Below, piece after piece: positions 18,336-27,361 of a stretch of DNA of 64,000 nt (its first letter is position 1; the number at the start of each line of letters is the position of its first letter). The position numbers were made by a program, and so were the translations under genes. The notes beneath the pieces are model-generated. The model worked only from the letters and a program-made list of their open reading frames with translations, made no database searches and had not been told where the DNA came from. The stretch is from Bog-473 sp963726135 (GTDB lineage Bacteria > Actinomycetota > Acidimicrobiia > Acidimicrobiales > RAAP-2): the NCBI GenBank assembly GCA_963726135.1, contig CAVSBE010000006.1, positions 175,946-239,945 on the forward strand, written 5' to 3'.

Positions 18336-18389
18336 CGCAGCATTCTTAGCCCGCCTGGACGCCCCACGTGCGTATGGGACACTCGTAGC

Positions 18390-19292
18390 GTGCCGGTGCG
18401 GATCCCTTACGACGAGTTCGGGCTGTTCCACGAGAACGCTGCCGAGTACGACCTGCCCTATCCGGGGCCGCCCGACGTCCGCCGCGTCGACCTCGAGGTC
18501 GCGCCCGGTCGCAAGGTCTCCAGCCTGGTCTGGGGCACGGGGCCACCCGAGCTCGTGCTCGTCCACGGCGGGGCGCAGAACGCCCACACCTGGGACACCG
18601 TGGCACTGGCCCTCGGGCGCCCGCTCGTGGCGGTGGACCTGCCGGGTCATGGACACTCCGACGGTGGGCCCGAGGGCTCGGTCTCGGTCGGCGGCAACGG
18701 GCGCGACCTGGCGGCCGTCGTAGCCGAGCTGGCCCCCGCTGCGCGCGGTGTCGTCGGCATGTCGCTCGGTGGCATGTCCTCCCTGGCGCTGGCGGCACAG
18801 GCCCCCGAGCTCGTGCGTGCCCTCGTGCTCGTCGACATCACTCCCGGCGTGAATGCGGAGAAGGCCGCGCCGGTGACCGACTTCGTCAACGGGCCGGCGA
18901 GCTTCGACAGCTTCGATGAACTCCTGGCTCGCACGATGGAGCACAACCCGACCCGATCGGAGTCCTCGTTGCGTCGCGGCATCCTGCACAACGCCGTCCA
19001 GCGCGAGGACGGCAGTTGGGTGTGGCGCTACGCCCGCTTCCGCGCCGAGCCCGCGGCGTCCCCACCCGACTTCACCAACTGGTGGGCGGCCGTCTCCGCG
19101 CTCACCGTCCCGCTGATGCTCGTGCGCGGTCTGGCCTGGTCCGTCGTCGACGACGAGGACGTCGCCGAGCTGCGGCGGCGCCAGCCCACTGCGACGGTGA
19201 TGGGCGTCGAAGGGGCAGGGCACAGCATCCAGGGAGATAGGCCCGTCGAGCTGGCCGGCATCCTGGCCGAGTTCTTCTTCTCCGACGGCTGA
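18390..19292 (+). CDS. Alpha/beta-fold hydrolase
   Basis: A 300-residue alpha/beta hydrolase. It has the oxyanion-hole segment LVLVHGGAQNAHTWD, the strand-helix VAVDLPGHGHSDG, the nucleophile elbow GMSLGGMSS (Ser in GxSxG), LVLVDITPG, and a late GAGHSIQGDRP that supplies the catalytic His. Substrate is unknown; ester or lactone hydrolysis is typical. GTG at 18390 gives the natural N-terminus VPVRIPYDEFGLF. The gene is divergent from glmU (54-base gap) and overlaps the next start (TGATG at 19290). Confidence 0.88.
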   Translation: MPVRIPYDEFGLFHENAAEYDLPYPGPPDVRRVDLEVAPGRKVSSLVWGTGPPELVLVHGGAQNAHTWDTVALALGRPLVAVDLPGHGHSDGGPEGSVSVGGNGRDLAAVVAELAPAARGVVGMSLGGMSSLALAAQAPELVRALVLVDITPGVNAEKAAPVTDFVNGPASFDSFDELLARTMEHNPTRSESSLRRGILHNAVQREDGSWVWRYARFRAEPAASPPDFTNWWAAVSALTVPLMLVRGLAWSVVDDEDVAELRRRQPTATVMGVEGAGHSIQGDRPVELAGILAEFFFSDG

Positions 19293-19711
19293 TGGACAGG
19301 CGTGTCTGGCTCTCGCGCCGTGCCCTGAAGCTGCATGCGGTCATTCTGGTGGTGGTCCCGGCCTTCATGGCGCTGTGCATCTGGCAGATCACCCGCGCCA
19401 TCGGTGGCAACAGCCTCAGTTGGGCCTACGTGTTCGAGTGGCCCATCTTCGCGGGCTACGCCGTCTACATGTGGTGGCGCTTCGTGCACGAGGCGGCCGA
19501 CGATCCGCGGCCAGCCGCCCAGGCGGACGGCGATGCCACATCGGCCCGGCGCGGGACCGTGACCGTGGCCGGGGCCGGGGCGGAGACCGGGGCGGAGGGC
19601 GAGGAGCGCCCGGGACTCGGGCACGACGAGGAGCGCGAGGACGCCGACCTGGCGGCCTACAACGCGTACCTGGCGCAGTTGGCCGAGCGGGACAAGGCCA
19701 CCGGACGCTGA
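19292..19711 (+). CDS. Small two-helix membrane protein
   Basis: A 139-residue protein with two transmembrane helices, about 17-37 (AVILVVVPAFMALCIWQITR) and 44-63 (WAYVFEWPIFAGYAVYMWW), followed by an acidic Ala/Glu/Gly-rich cytoplasmic tail. No enzyme motif is seen. Start and preceding stop overlap (TGATG), implying coupling to the hydrolase. It resembles short membrane proteins conserved in actinobacteria without assigned function. Its 3' end overlaps the degenerate gene on the other strand. Confidence 0.72.
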   Translation: MDRRVWLSRRALKLHAVILVVVPAFMALCIWQITRAIGGNSLSWAYVFEWPIFAGYAVYMWWRFVHEAADDPRPAAQADGDATSARRGTVTVAGAGAETGAEGEERPGLGHDEEREDADLAAYNAYLAQLAERDKATGR

Positions 19712-21579
19712 GAGAGGCTCCGGGGAGAGCCGTAGCTGATGGTGTTGTTCCCGAGCCATTGCACGTTGTCGGGGCTGAACCCGCCGTTGCTGTACCACAC
19801 CGGGGTCCCGTTGCCGTCGAGGACCATGGCGTACTCGCCGCTCGAGGTGGTGCCCGTGCCAGTGGTCACGTTGCCGTAGAAGTAGTAGCCCGGCGCAGGG
19901 TTGCCCGGCTTGGAGACGTCGATCTTGGGGAAGCTCGGCGGCAAGCAGCGGATCCAGTACTGGGTCGGGGGCCCGGTCGGGTTCGAGGGGTCCGGGGCTT
20001 GGACGACAGCAGCCTGGTTGGACACGAGGTAGATCGGCAGGCTGACGGTCGAGCCGGTGTTGCCCCAGGCCGAGATCGTCCCCGAGGCCGCCGTCAAGTT
20101 CAGCGTCACCCCACTCTGGGCGCTCGGGCAGTACATGACGTAGTCGTGGGTGTTCTGGGAGAACGGGGTGTTGAGAGCGGGAGAGGTGGTGATGTTCGAC
20201 AGCGGGCTGCCGGTGACGTTGACGTAAGTGTTGGGGTTCCCGAAGGCATAGAGCCTGCCGTCGTTGGAACCGAGGAAGACAGTGCCGTTGAAGACGGTGG
20301 GTGATGACCGCACGACATCGCCCGTCCAGGCAAACCCCAGCGGGTTGCAGGCCTTGGGAGAGCCGGAGCAGCTGGAGGTACCGGTGGCGTCGAACGCGTA
20401 GAGCTTGTGGTCGTCCGAGCCGACGTAGACGACGCCATTGGCGACAGCCGGCGCCGAGTTCTGGTTGGAACTGCTCTGAGCCGCTGCCGATGGGCCCGCT
20501 CCAAAGCGGCTGGCATACCTTGGGGGTGCCCGAGCAGTTCGTGGTGCCAGTGGCGTCGAGGGCGACCAGGGCGCCGGTCCCCTGGATGAAGAGCGTGTTG
20601 TTGGCCAGCGCCATCGGCGAGCTCGGCGTGCTCGAAGCGCCCGTGGATCCTGACCACAGCGGCTGGCAGACCTTGGGCGTCCCCGCGCAGTCTGGTGCTG
20701 CCGGTCGCGTCGTAGGCATACACCTGCGATCCCGCGGCGTAGGCCGTGCTCCCGGAGACGACGACGCCGAACTGGTCACTCGCCGTCGCTCCCGACCACA
20801 ACGGGGTGCACGTCTTGGGAGTGCCGGAGCAGTTCGTGACGCCGTTCGCGTCGAAGGCGTAGAGCTTGCCTCCGCCGACCGTGTAGACGACGTTGTTGCT
20901 CACGGCCGGGGGAAGGCCGTAGCTGCTGCCGACGCCGGATGCGTTCCAGAGCGGCTGACACACCTTGGGTGTGCCCGAGCAGTTCGTGGTACCACTCGCT
21001 GTCGAATGCGTAGAGCGAAAGGGAGTCGTGGACATAGACCACCCCGTTGACGATGCTAGGTGTCGACATATCAGAATTGCCTGTCGAGGAGCTTGACCAC
21101 AGGGGTTGGCAGACCACGGGCGTTCCGGAACAGTTCGTGATGCCGCTGGCGTCGTAGGCATAGAGGGTGCCCCCCGCACCCACGTAGACGACGCCGTTCA
21201 CCGCGGCAGGCGACGAGACCGGGGTGCCCTCGGGAGCGGAGGACCACAATGGCGTGCACACGCCGGGAGTTGAGGTCGTGCAATCGGCGACGCCGTTCTC
21301 GTCGAACGCGTAGACCGAGCCGTTCTGGGCACCGATGTAGACCTCCGAGTTCCCCGTTACGGCCGAGGACGCCCCCGCTGCAGCGCCGATCGAACCGCTC
21401 CAGGCCGTCTTGATGGTGGATACGTTGATCGTTGAGATCGTCGACTCGATGGTGTTGTCACGGGTGTTGCCCGAGTCGTATCCGAACACGCTCCAGTCGC
21501 AGCCCGCGGCGAGCATCGCCACCGCGCTCACGCCGAGCACCATCTTGACCAAGCGCACACCTCTGTGGCGTCGACCCAT
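19657..21579 (-). pseudogene. Degenerate PQQ-repeat beta-propeller lipoprotein with start of an arylsulfotransferase-like domain
   Basis: The first frame begins with a lipoprotein signal (VSAVAMLAAGCDWS) and repeated blades of the type NGVVYVGAGGTLYAYD with ITNCSGTPVVCQPLW spacers. The frame then changes near 21000, near 20700 and near 20470, each time continuing the same repeat. The final frame ends with PGYYFYGNVTTGTG and EYAMVLDGNGTPVWY, as at the start of ASST-type arylsulfotransferase domains, then stops without the rest. The recognisable part ends near 19735. The remaining codons run antisense to the 139-residue membrane protein. Intact relatives would be exported, cell-surface proteins. 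Three frame breaks plus a missing 3' half argue for real decay, although assembly errors also contribute. Confidence 0.75.
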
Positions 21580-22110
21580 GCCCCTGCCCCTCTTCGCGCT
21601 CAGAGGCTCTCAGACGAACTCGTCCGTGTGAAAGTTCCGACGCGGACACGCATCGTAAGCCAGGGATGTTATGAAAGTGTTATGACTCGTATGGTTCAAA
21701 CGCACGTTCCGATGGCGCACTGCAACGCACTGCAAAACGCGCGAGTGATCTGGCTCGAAGCGGACCGCGCGACCTGACCCCACTTGTCGTCGAGACCGAG
21801 AACCCCGACCCGGGGGGGCCAGTCATCAGCGGGCAAACGCAAGCGCCGGAAGATCGGGTTCGCGACGCTGCAGGGAACTGGCTCAACGTCGGTTGCCACG
21901 ACCACGGGCATCAGGGGACCAGACGCTCGGGTCCTTGAGCCGCCCTGGGGCTCAAAGTTGCGGACGCGCGCCCGGAAAGTTGCCGGTCATGCCATGGCTC
22001 GCTGAGTTCGTGGCCCTTCGCTCGTGTGCATCGCGCCGCAATCGCATCGACGCGATCTAGACGCTCCTCTGCTCGCAGGGCAGTGCCACTGATTCCGAAT
22101 ACTCGGAGCG
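21580..22110. other. Non-coding region upstream of the broken lipoprotein gene
   Basis: About 530 bases without a supported gene. It holds an 8-bp direct repeat (21667-21685) and a CGCACTGCAA-type duplication near 21718-21736. No open frame here looks protein-like on either strand. It presumably holds the promoter of the minus-strand lipoprotein gene and the 3' flank of the tRNA. Confidence 0.5.
21667..21685. repeat. TGTTATGA direct repeat with 11-bp period
   Basis: TGTTATGA at 21667-21674 and 21678-21685, spaced one helical turn apart, upstream of the degenerate lipoprotein gene. Possible regulator site; weak evidence. Confidence 0.4.
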
Positions 22111-22183
22111 CTCCGGGGGGAGGGCTCGAACCTCCAACATCCGGCTCCAAAGGCCGACGTTCTGCCGATTGAACTACCCCGGA
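22111..22183 (-). tRNA. tRNA-Gln (anticodon UUG)
   Basis: The minus strand folds into a complete cloverleaf: acceptor TCCGGGG/CCCCGGA, D stem GTTC/GAAC, anticodon stem TCGGC/GCCGG with loop CTTTGGA, and T arm GGAGG-TTCGAGC-CCTCC. Positions 34-36 are TTG, which reads CAA/CAG (Gln). The discriminator base is G and CCA is not encoded. Confidence 0.95.
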
Positions 22184-22247
22184 CCGAGGCGGGAAACCCC
22201 TAGAGGTTACGCAGGTCGCCGCCCGTCCCAGGGCGAGGCCCCGGCGG

Positions 22248-22253
22248 TAGCTT
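22248..22253 (+). promoter_or_regulatory. -10 box of the response-regulator gene
   Basis: TAGCTT fits TANNNT and ends seven bases before GTG 22261, so the transcript probably starts at the start codon (leaderless). No clear -35 element. Confidence 0.45.
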
Positions 22254-22260
22254 CTTGCCC

Positions 22261-22932
22261 GTGCGCATCCTGGTGGTGGACGACGACCCCGCCGTCCGCA
22301 GGTCGATCGACCGGGCCCTCCGCCTCGAGGGCTACGACGTGGTGACGGTGCCGTCGGGCGGCGAGGCGCTCGAGACCCTGGCGCAGAGCCCACCCGACGC
22401 GCTGATCCTCGACCTCGGGCTGCCCGACCTCGACGGCCTGACCGTCTGCCGCCGCATGCGTAGTGCGGGAGACGACACCCCGGTCCTGATGCTGACCGCG
22501 CGGGATGCCGTCGACGACCGCGTCCAGGGTCTCGACGCGGGCGCCGACGACTACCTCGTCAAGCCCTATGCGCTGGCCGAGCTGCTGGCCCGGTTGCGTG
22601 CGCTCCTGCGCAGGCGCTTCGAGGGTGAGGGCGGCCTCGTGCGCGTGGGCGAAGTCTCGCTGAACCTCTCGACGCGGGAGGGCCAGCGCGGCGAGCGCAC
22701 TTTCACGCTGACGCGGATTGAGTTCGACCTGCTCGAGATGTTCCTGCGCCACCCCCGCCAGGTGCTCACCCGCGAGGTTCTGCTCAACCGGGTCTGGGGC
22801 TTCGACTTCGACTCTGGTACCAACTCGCTTGCTGTCTACGTCGGCTACCTGCGCCGCAAGCTCGAGGAGGGGGGCGAACCGCGCTGCATCCAGACGGTGC
22901 GCGGCGTGGGCTACGTGCTGCGGGACGCGTGA
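22261..22932 (+). CDS. OmpR-family response regulator
   Basis: A receiver domain (residues 1 to about 115) has the acidic pair in VVDDDP, the phospho-acceptor Asp in ALILDLGLPDLDGL, the switch Thr in LMLTARD and the Lys of LVKPY. A winged-helix DNA-binding domain follows (FTLTRIEFDLLEMFLRHPRQ, VYVGYLRRKLEEG, and a terminal TVRGVGYVLR). It would act as a phosphorylation-controlled transcription factor, paired with the histidine kinase that starts inside its stop codon (GTGA). A TTG at 22255 is an alternative start, but the -10 box at 22248 favours GTG 22261. The layout resembles MprA/MprB-type pairs; the signal is unknown. Confidence 0.93.
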   Translation: MRILVVDDDPAVRRSIDRALRLEGYDVVTVPSGGEALETLAQSPPDALILDLGLPDLDGLTVCRRMRSAGDDTPVLMLTARDAVDDRVQGLDAGADDYLVKPYALAELLARLRALLRRRFEGEGGLVRVGEVSLNLSTREGQRGERTFTLTRIEFDLLEMFLRHPRQVLTREVLLNRVWGFDFDSGTNSLAVYVGYLRRKLEEGGEPRCIQTVRGVGYVLRDA

Positions 22933-24309
22933 CCTTCCGGGCCCGGCTGGTACTGGCGACGACAGCCGCCGTCGTGGTCGCCGTGCTGGCGGCCTCTCTC
23001 GGCGCCTTTCTGGTGGCCCGCAACACACTGCTCCAGGCCGCAGACAACTCGCTCACCACGGCGGCGCAGCGCGTCGCGGCCGGCCAGGACATCGGGACGA
23101 CCACGGCGACGCTGGGCCAGGTGATCGACAACACCGGTGCCGTTGTCGCCGGGGGCGGCCTCCCGGTGACCGGGCAGGTGCGCCTGGTGGCGGTCGGGCT
23201 TGCACCCAACTTCTTCACGACGGTCACCGTGGACGGGAACCAGATGCGCGAATTCGTCGAGCACCTGCCGGCAGGGACACCGGTCGAGTCCGGCACCCTC
23301 TACGCCGGGGGAGCCCTCCAGATCGCCACACTCTTCAATGCCAGCTCCGAGCTCAAGACGCTGGCGCTGCTGCTCGGGGTCGTGGCCCTCGCAGGCGTCC
23401 TCCTCGCCGTCGTGCTGGGCTGGCTGGTGGCCCGCACTGCTCTGGTCCCCCTCAACTCGCTCACCGACACCGTGGAGGACGTGGCCGAGACGACCGACGT
23501 GACGCGCCGGCTCTCCCCCGGCGGCCCCGACGAGCTCGGACGCCTGCGCCGCACCTTCAACCGCCTGCTCGAGGCACTCGAGTCATCGCGCCGCTGCCCA
23601 GAGTCAGCTCGTGCTCGACGCCTCCCACGAGCTCCGCACGCCGCTCACCAGCCTGCGCACCAACCTCGAGGTGATCCGCCGTGTCGACGAGCTGAGCCTC
23701 GAGGACCGCTCAGTGCTGGTCGACGACGTCCTCGTGCAGCTCCAAGAGCTGAGCGACCTCGTGGGTGACCTGGCCGAGCTGGCCCGCGGCGACCAGGAGC
23801 CGACCCCCTCCGAGGCGCTCCGGCTCGACCTGCTCGTCCAGGACGCCGTGGCTGTCCAGAACACCCATGGGCGGTCCAAGGACGTGCGCTTCGATCTCGA
23901 CGCCGAGCCCTGCTGGGTCGAGGGTCACGCCGACCGCCTGAGCCGTGCGGTGGGCAATCTGCTCGACAACGCTCGCAAGTGGAGCCCGCCGGGAGAGTCC
24001 GTGGCCGTCGCCTGCAGGGAGGGGGTCGTGGTGGTGCACGACCACGGCCCCGGCATCGCCGAGGCGGACGTGCCCCACATCTTCGACCGCTTCTACCGTT
24101 CCCCGGCCGCCCGGGGGTTGCCCGGTTCGGGCCTCGGGCTGGCCATCGTGGCCCAGGTCGTCAAGGCGGAGGGCGGCACGATCCTCGCCGAGAACGACCC
24201 TGCCGGAGGGGCCCGGATGTCGATGCGCCTGCCGACGGTACCCTCCGCCGACGGGGCCGGGTACGACGGGGCCGAGGCCGGGTCCGACGGGTCCGACGGG
24301 CGGCCCTAG
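22929..24309 (+). CDS. Sensor histidine kinase (frameshifted)
   Basis: The first frame gives a transmembrane helix (VLATTAAVVVAVLAASLGAF), an extracytoplasmic sensor of about 110 residues, a second helix (ALLLGVVALAGVLLAVVLGW), and a HAMP domain (VPLNSLTDTVEDVAE). The rest lies in another frame: H-box LDASHELRTPLTSL, N-box NLLDNARKWSPPG, G-boxes HDHGPGIAEADVPHIFDRF and GSGLGLAIVAQVV. Removing one C at 23592 joins them perfectly. The kinase should autophosphorylate on the H-box His and pass phosphate to the regulator encoded just upstream. The GTG start overlaps the regulator stop. The C-terminus has an Asp/Gly-rich tail. Confidence 0.9.
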
Positions 24310-24476
24310 GCACAACACAAGGACGATTCTTCGCTCTTTCTTATGGAGTGCCAACCTGTCGCTCAGGTAGCCGGTACCCACTGGTGGGGTATCCCTCCGG
24401 CGGCGTCCGAAGGACGCTGGGTCGCCACCGGTGCGCCGGCGGGGGCGGTCCGCCCGTGCCCGTCGGCCCCTTTCTC

Positions 24477-24845
24477 TCAGTCCTCGGCTATGAGCTCGAT
24501 GCGATTCCCGAACGGGTCGTCGACGTAGGCACCGCGACCCGGCTCGCGGTCGGGGTTGGGTCGGACCGCCACCCCTGCCCTGCGGAGGGCGGCCTCGAGG
24601 GCGGGCAGGCCGCGCACCGTGAAGGCCGGGTGTGCCTTGCGGGCCGGGCGGAAGTCGTCCTCGACGCCCAGGTGCACCGCCGTGTCCCCCCTGCGGAACC
24701 AGCAGCCGCCCCGGGCTGCCAATGGAGCCGGCTTGGGGACCGGCTCGAGCCCGAGCAGCCCGGCGTAGAAGGCACCGGCCGCCTCCTCGCCGCCCGCCGG
24801 CATGGCCAGTTGCACATGGTCGAGCCGGACGATCTCGAAGCCCAT
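24477..24845 (-). CDS. VOC-family (glyoxalase-like) protein
   Basis: A 122-residue single-module vicinal oxygen chelate protein. It starts VRLDHVQLAMPAGGEEAAGAF, the typical first strand and metal His, then GGCWFRRGDTAVHLGVEDD, HPAFTVRG, and ends DPFGNRIELIAED with the conserved metal Glu. Such proteins include glyoxalases, dioxygenases and resistance proteins. The substrate cannot be told. ATG at 24845 has GGAGG upstream. A longer frame reaches back over the bS22 gene and is rejected. It is divergent from bS22 with a 67-base gap. Confidence 0.85.
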   Translation of the reverse strand: MGFEIVRLDHVQLAMPAGGEEAAGAFYAGLLGLEPVPKPAPLAARGGCWFRRGDTAVHLGVEDDFRPARKAHPAFTVRGLPALEAALRRAGVAVRPNPDREPGRGAYVDDPFGNRIELIAED

Positions 24846-24896
24846 CGCTGCCTCCTCGCGCCGCCGGGCGACCTGGCAGTCGGCCCCCCGGACCGC

Positions 24897-24902
24897 TAGC
24901 CT
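24897..24902 (+). promoter_or_regulatory. -10 box of the bS22 gene
   Basis: TAGCCT fits TANNNT and ends ten bases before the ATG of the bS22 gene. The bL37 gene has a nearly identical element. Confidence 0.4.
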
Positions 24903-24912
24903 GCCGCTGGAC

Positions 24913-25011
24913 ATGGGATCACTGATCAAGAAGCGCCGCAAGCGGATGCGCAAGAAGAAGCACAAGAAGATGCTGAAGGCCACCCGCTGGCAGCGCCGGG
25001 CCGGCAAGTAG
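24913..25011 (+). CDS. Small ribosomal protein bS22 (AURKAIP1/COX24 family)
   Basis: A 32-residue, extremely basic protein: it opens MGSLIKKRRKRMRKKKHKKM and ends TRWQRRAGK. This matches the actinobacterial bS22 protein, found as an extra 30S subunit in mycobacterial ribosome structures near the decoding centre. The start, the MGSxIKKRRKRM core and the length fit closely. It is too short for most gene callers and sits in the gap between the glyoxalase-like gene and ispE. Confidence 0.92.
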   Translation: MGSLIKKRRKRMRKKKHKKMLKATRWQRRAGK

Positions 25012-25046
25012 TCCCCGGCTCCGCCGCCTCCACCACCCCGGTCCCC

Positions 25047-25817
25047 TCAGTCACCCTCCCAGCCCGCCGGCACCGTGCGGGCCCGCACCAGCCGGGCCGT
25101 GTCCGCCCCCGCGCGGAGCTCTGGCTTCGCCGCCGTCCCGGCTTCCGCCGGACCGCGCTCGACGAACCAGGTCGACCCGCTGCCGGCCAACGCAGGCTCG
25201 CTGCCCGCCAGGTCCCCGAGGGCGTCGCGCCAGCGGGCGAGGCGGGGCTCGACTGCCAGGGCGGCCGCGGCCAGCGCGTTGGGTGCCTCGTCCCCCGGAT
25301 CTTCGTCCCAGGCCCGGTACACCTGCGCCGTGTCGACGCCGAACGGCGGCACGAGCAACAGGTACTCGCGGGCCTCGAAGGGCAGCGGGGTGACACGCTC
25401 CCCGACCCCCTCCACCCGGGCCCGGCCGCCCACGAGGCAGAAGGGCACGTCGGCCCCCAGGCGCGCCGCCACCGCCGGATCCGCGCAGCCGGCCCAGCGC
25501 AACACGGCCGCTGCGTCGGCCGAGCCACCGCCGAGCCCTCCACCCACGGGGATCCGCTTCGTGAGGCGCACCGCCGCGGTGCGGCCGCACGCTTCGAGGG
25601 CGCGGGTGATGAGGTCGAGCCCGGCCCCGGGCAGGTCGTGGGCGCGCGCACCCGGCCCGGCGTCGACGACGAGACCAGACCCGTCCTCGTCGAGCACCAG
25701 CTCGTCGGCGAGGCTGAGCGTGGCCATCTCCGCGTCCAGCTCGTGGTAGCCGTCCGCGCGCACGCCGGTCACCCGCAGCGTCACGGTCAGCTTGGCCGGG
25801 GCCAACACGGTGCTCAC
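25047..25817 (-). CDS. ispE: 4-diphosphocytidyl-2-C-methyl-D-erythritol kinase
   Basis: IspE phosphorylates CDP-methylerythritol in the non-mevalonate isoprenoid pathway. The 256-residue protein begins APAKLTVTLRVTGVRADGYHEL and has the GHMP kinase ATP loop PVGGGLGGGSADAAAVL and the motif 3 region ALAGSGSTWF. GTG at 25817 overlaps the rsmA stop (GTGA), so the two are co-translated, as in M. tuberculosis Rv1010-Rv1011. In the usual N-terminal LNLxL the second residue is Thr here (LTVTL). Length is slightly short but complete. Confidence 0.95.
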   Translation of the reverse strand: MSTVLAPAKLTVTLRVTGVRADGYHELDAEMATLSLADELVLDEDGSGLVVDAGPGARAHDLPGAGLDLITRALEACGRTAAVRLTKRIPVGGGLGGGSADAAAVLRWAGCADPAVAARLGADVPFCLVGGRARVEGVGERVTPLPFEAREYLLLVPPFGVDTAQVYRAWDEDPGDEAPNALAAAALAVEPRLARWRDALGDLAGSEPALAGSGSTWFVERGPAEAGTAAKPELRAGADTARLVRARTVPAGWEGD

Positions 25818-26635
25818 TTCGCCGCCAGCCTGCCCCATTCGGCCACGCCGAGCTCTTCGGCCCGGGCGTCGGGCCGGATCCCCGCCCGCTCGAACGCCGC
25901 CGGTTCCACGACGCCGGCCAGCGAGCGCCGGAGCATCTTGCGCCGATGTGCGAACCCGGCCCGCACGACCGTGTCCAGCCGCTCGTAACCCACGAGCGCC
26001 GGGTCGACGGCGGGAGCCGGCAGGCGTTCGAGGCGTACCAGGACGGACTCGACCCGTGGCCGCGGGATGAACACCGAGGCGGGCACGCGGCCCACGACCT
26101 CGGCCCGGGCGAAGTAGGCGATGCGGACCGACACCGCCCCGTAGGCATCCTCCCCCGCGCCCGCCGCCATGCGCTCGCCAACCTCGCGCTGCACCATGAC
26201 CAGCAGGTGTGCGACCGCGGGGACCTCGACAAGGGTCTTGAGCACCATGGGGGTGGCCATGTTGTAGGGCAGGTTGGCCACCAGATGCCAGGACCCCGCG
26301 CCCCGCTCGGCCACGAGGGCCCCCAGGTCGAGCGCCAGCGCGTCCCCTTCGACGACCTCGACGCCGACGGGCTCGACGACCGAGCGCAGGACGGGGACCA
26401 GGCGGCGATCGGTCTCCACCGCCACGACCGCGGCCCCCGTCTCGGCCAGTGCCAGGGTCAGCGACCCCAGGCCGGCCCCGATCTCGAGCACCCGCGCGCC
26501 TGCGGCCACGCCGGAGAGGCGGGCGATGCGCCGGACAGTATTGGGGTCAGCGACGAAGTTCTGCCCGAGGGCCCGGCTGGGGCGCAGCCCGTGCGCCGAC
26601 AGCAGCTGGGCGATGGCGGCACCGGAGTGGGTCAC
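25814..26635 (-). CDS. rsmA: 16S rRNA (adenine1518-N6/adenine1519-N6)-dimethyltransferase
   Basis: RsmA/KsgA dimethylates two adjacent adenines in helix 45 of 16S rRNA, late in 30S assembly. The 273-residue product has LRPSRALGQNFVADPNTV, SAM motif I VLEIGAGLGSLTLAL, motif II VVAVETDRRL, motif IV NLPYNMATPMV and the C-terminal FIPRPRVESVLVRL. GTG at 26635 overlaps the stop of the RlpA-like gene (GTGA), and its own stop overlaps ispE. A longer upstream frame merges with the RlpA-like gene because of frame breaks there and is not used. Confidence 0.96.
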   Translation of the reverse strand: MTHSGAAIAQLLSAHGLRPSRALGQNFVADPNTVRRIARLSGVAAGARVLEIGAGLGSLTLALAETGAAVVAVETDRRLVPVLRSVVEPVGVEVVEGDALALDLGALVAERGAGSWHLVANLPYNMATPMVLKTLVEVPAVAHLLVMVQREVGERMAAGAGEDAYGAVSVRIAYFARAEVVGRVPASVFIPRPRVESVLVRLERLPAPAVDPALVGYERLDTVVRAGFAHRRKMLRRSLAGVVEPAAFERAGIRPDARAEELGVAEWGRLAAK

Positions 26636-27287
26636 CAGGAGATTGTGACGTCCACCACTCCCTCGCTGAGGTCGGCGATCTGCGAGAAGCCCTCTGGCGA
26701 CAGGTCGACCACCCGGGGGTAGCCGGCTCCCTCGCGGTCGTCCACTGTGCAGCTGGTCGATGCGCCGGTGGCGTCGTTCACCACCGTGATCACGGTCCCG
26801 AAGGCAAGGGTGGGGCTGGCGCACGTTCCGGACGCGGCCGCCGAGTACCACGTGGCCTCGCCCCCCTCGTTGTTCGCCGCAACGACGGGCGGCGGAGCGG
26901 TCGTCGTCGTGGTGGTGGTCGGCGGGGGTGCCGTGGTCGTCGTCGTCGGCGGGGGCGGTGGCGGCGCGCGGCGTCGTCGACGTAACCGGAGTTGACGTCG
27001 TCGTGGACGCCGGTGCCGGTGCAACGGTGGTCGTCGTGGTCGGCGCGTGGTACGCGACCAGATGCGACTGCAGTTTCACGCCGTCCAATTTGGAAGCGGG
27101 GCGCACCGCTGTCCGCGTGTGTGTGGACGGCGCGCGCCGTCGCTTCTGATCGTGACGCGTGCGTTGACGCGTTCTGTAACAAGAGGAGAGGCGCGCCGAA
27201 CAACACGCCGCAAATGATTGCAGCGACGCCCAGGCGTCTCCCCCCAGTGCTCTGGTTCCGCAGGGCTCCACCCTTCTCCGGGGACAC
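26632..27287 (-). CDS. RlpA-like double-psi beta-barrel exported protein (two frame breaks)
   Basis: Starting from GTG 27287 the frame gives a transmembrane or signal helix (LGVAAIICGVLFGAPLLLLQ). After a break near 27100-27170 comes KLDGVKLQSHLVAYHAP and Thr/Pro linkers. After a second break near 26975 comes a long Thr/Pro linker and the RlpA-type barrel: GGEATWYSAAASGTCASPTLAFG, VTVVNDATG-type strands, and DREGAGYPRVVDLSPEGF. RlpA-type domains bind or cleave cell-wall glycans, often at septa. In mycobacteria this position (before rsmA) is held by the resuscitation factor RpfB. Each break fits one extra base in a GC-rich repeat. The enzyme activity is unproven. Confidence 0.75.
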
Positions 27288-27344
27288 AGTGCACCCGCGC
27301 CGACACACGGGTGGCGAGGGGTTTCTGGAGAACTTAGATAACCA

Positions 27345-27361
27345 TTTGCGAGCCACGCAAA
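27345..27361. promoter_or_regulatory. Inverted repeat upstream of the RlpA-like gene
   Basis: TTTGCG and CGCAAA flank a 5-base spacer, 58 bases before the start at 27287, in a 237-base AT-richer gap between tatD and the RlpA-like gene. Candidate operator; no sequence family recognised. A second stem (GACCT/AGGTC) lies at about 27390-27412. Confidence 0.35.

Noticed and set aside
17196..18389. Long plus-strand frame in front of the alpha/beta hydrolase, merging with it
   Set aside because: It is antisense to glmU, low-complexity Arg/Gly/Pro in composition, and the hydrolase has its own start at GTG 18390.
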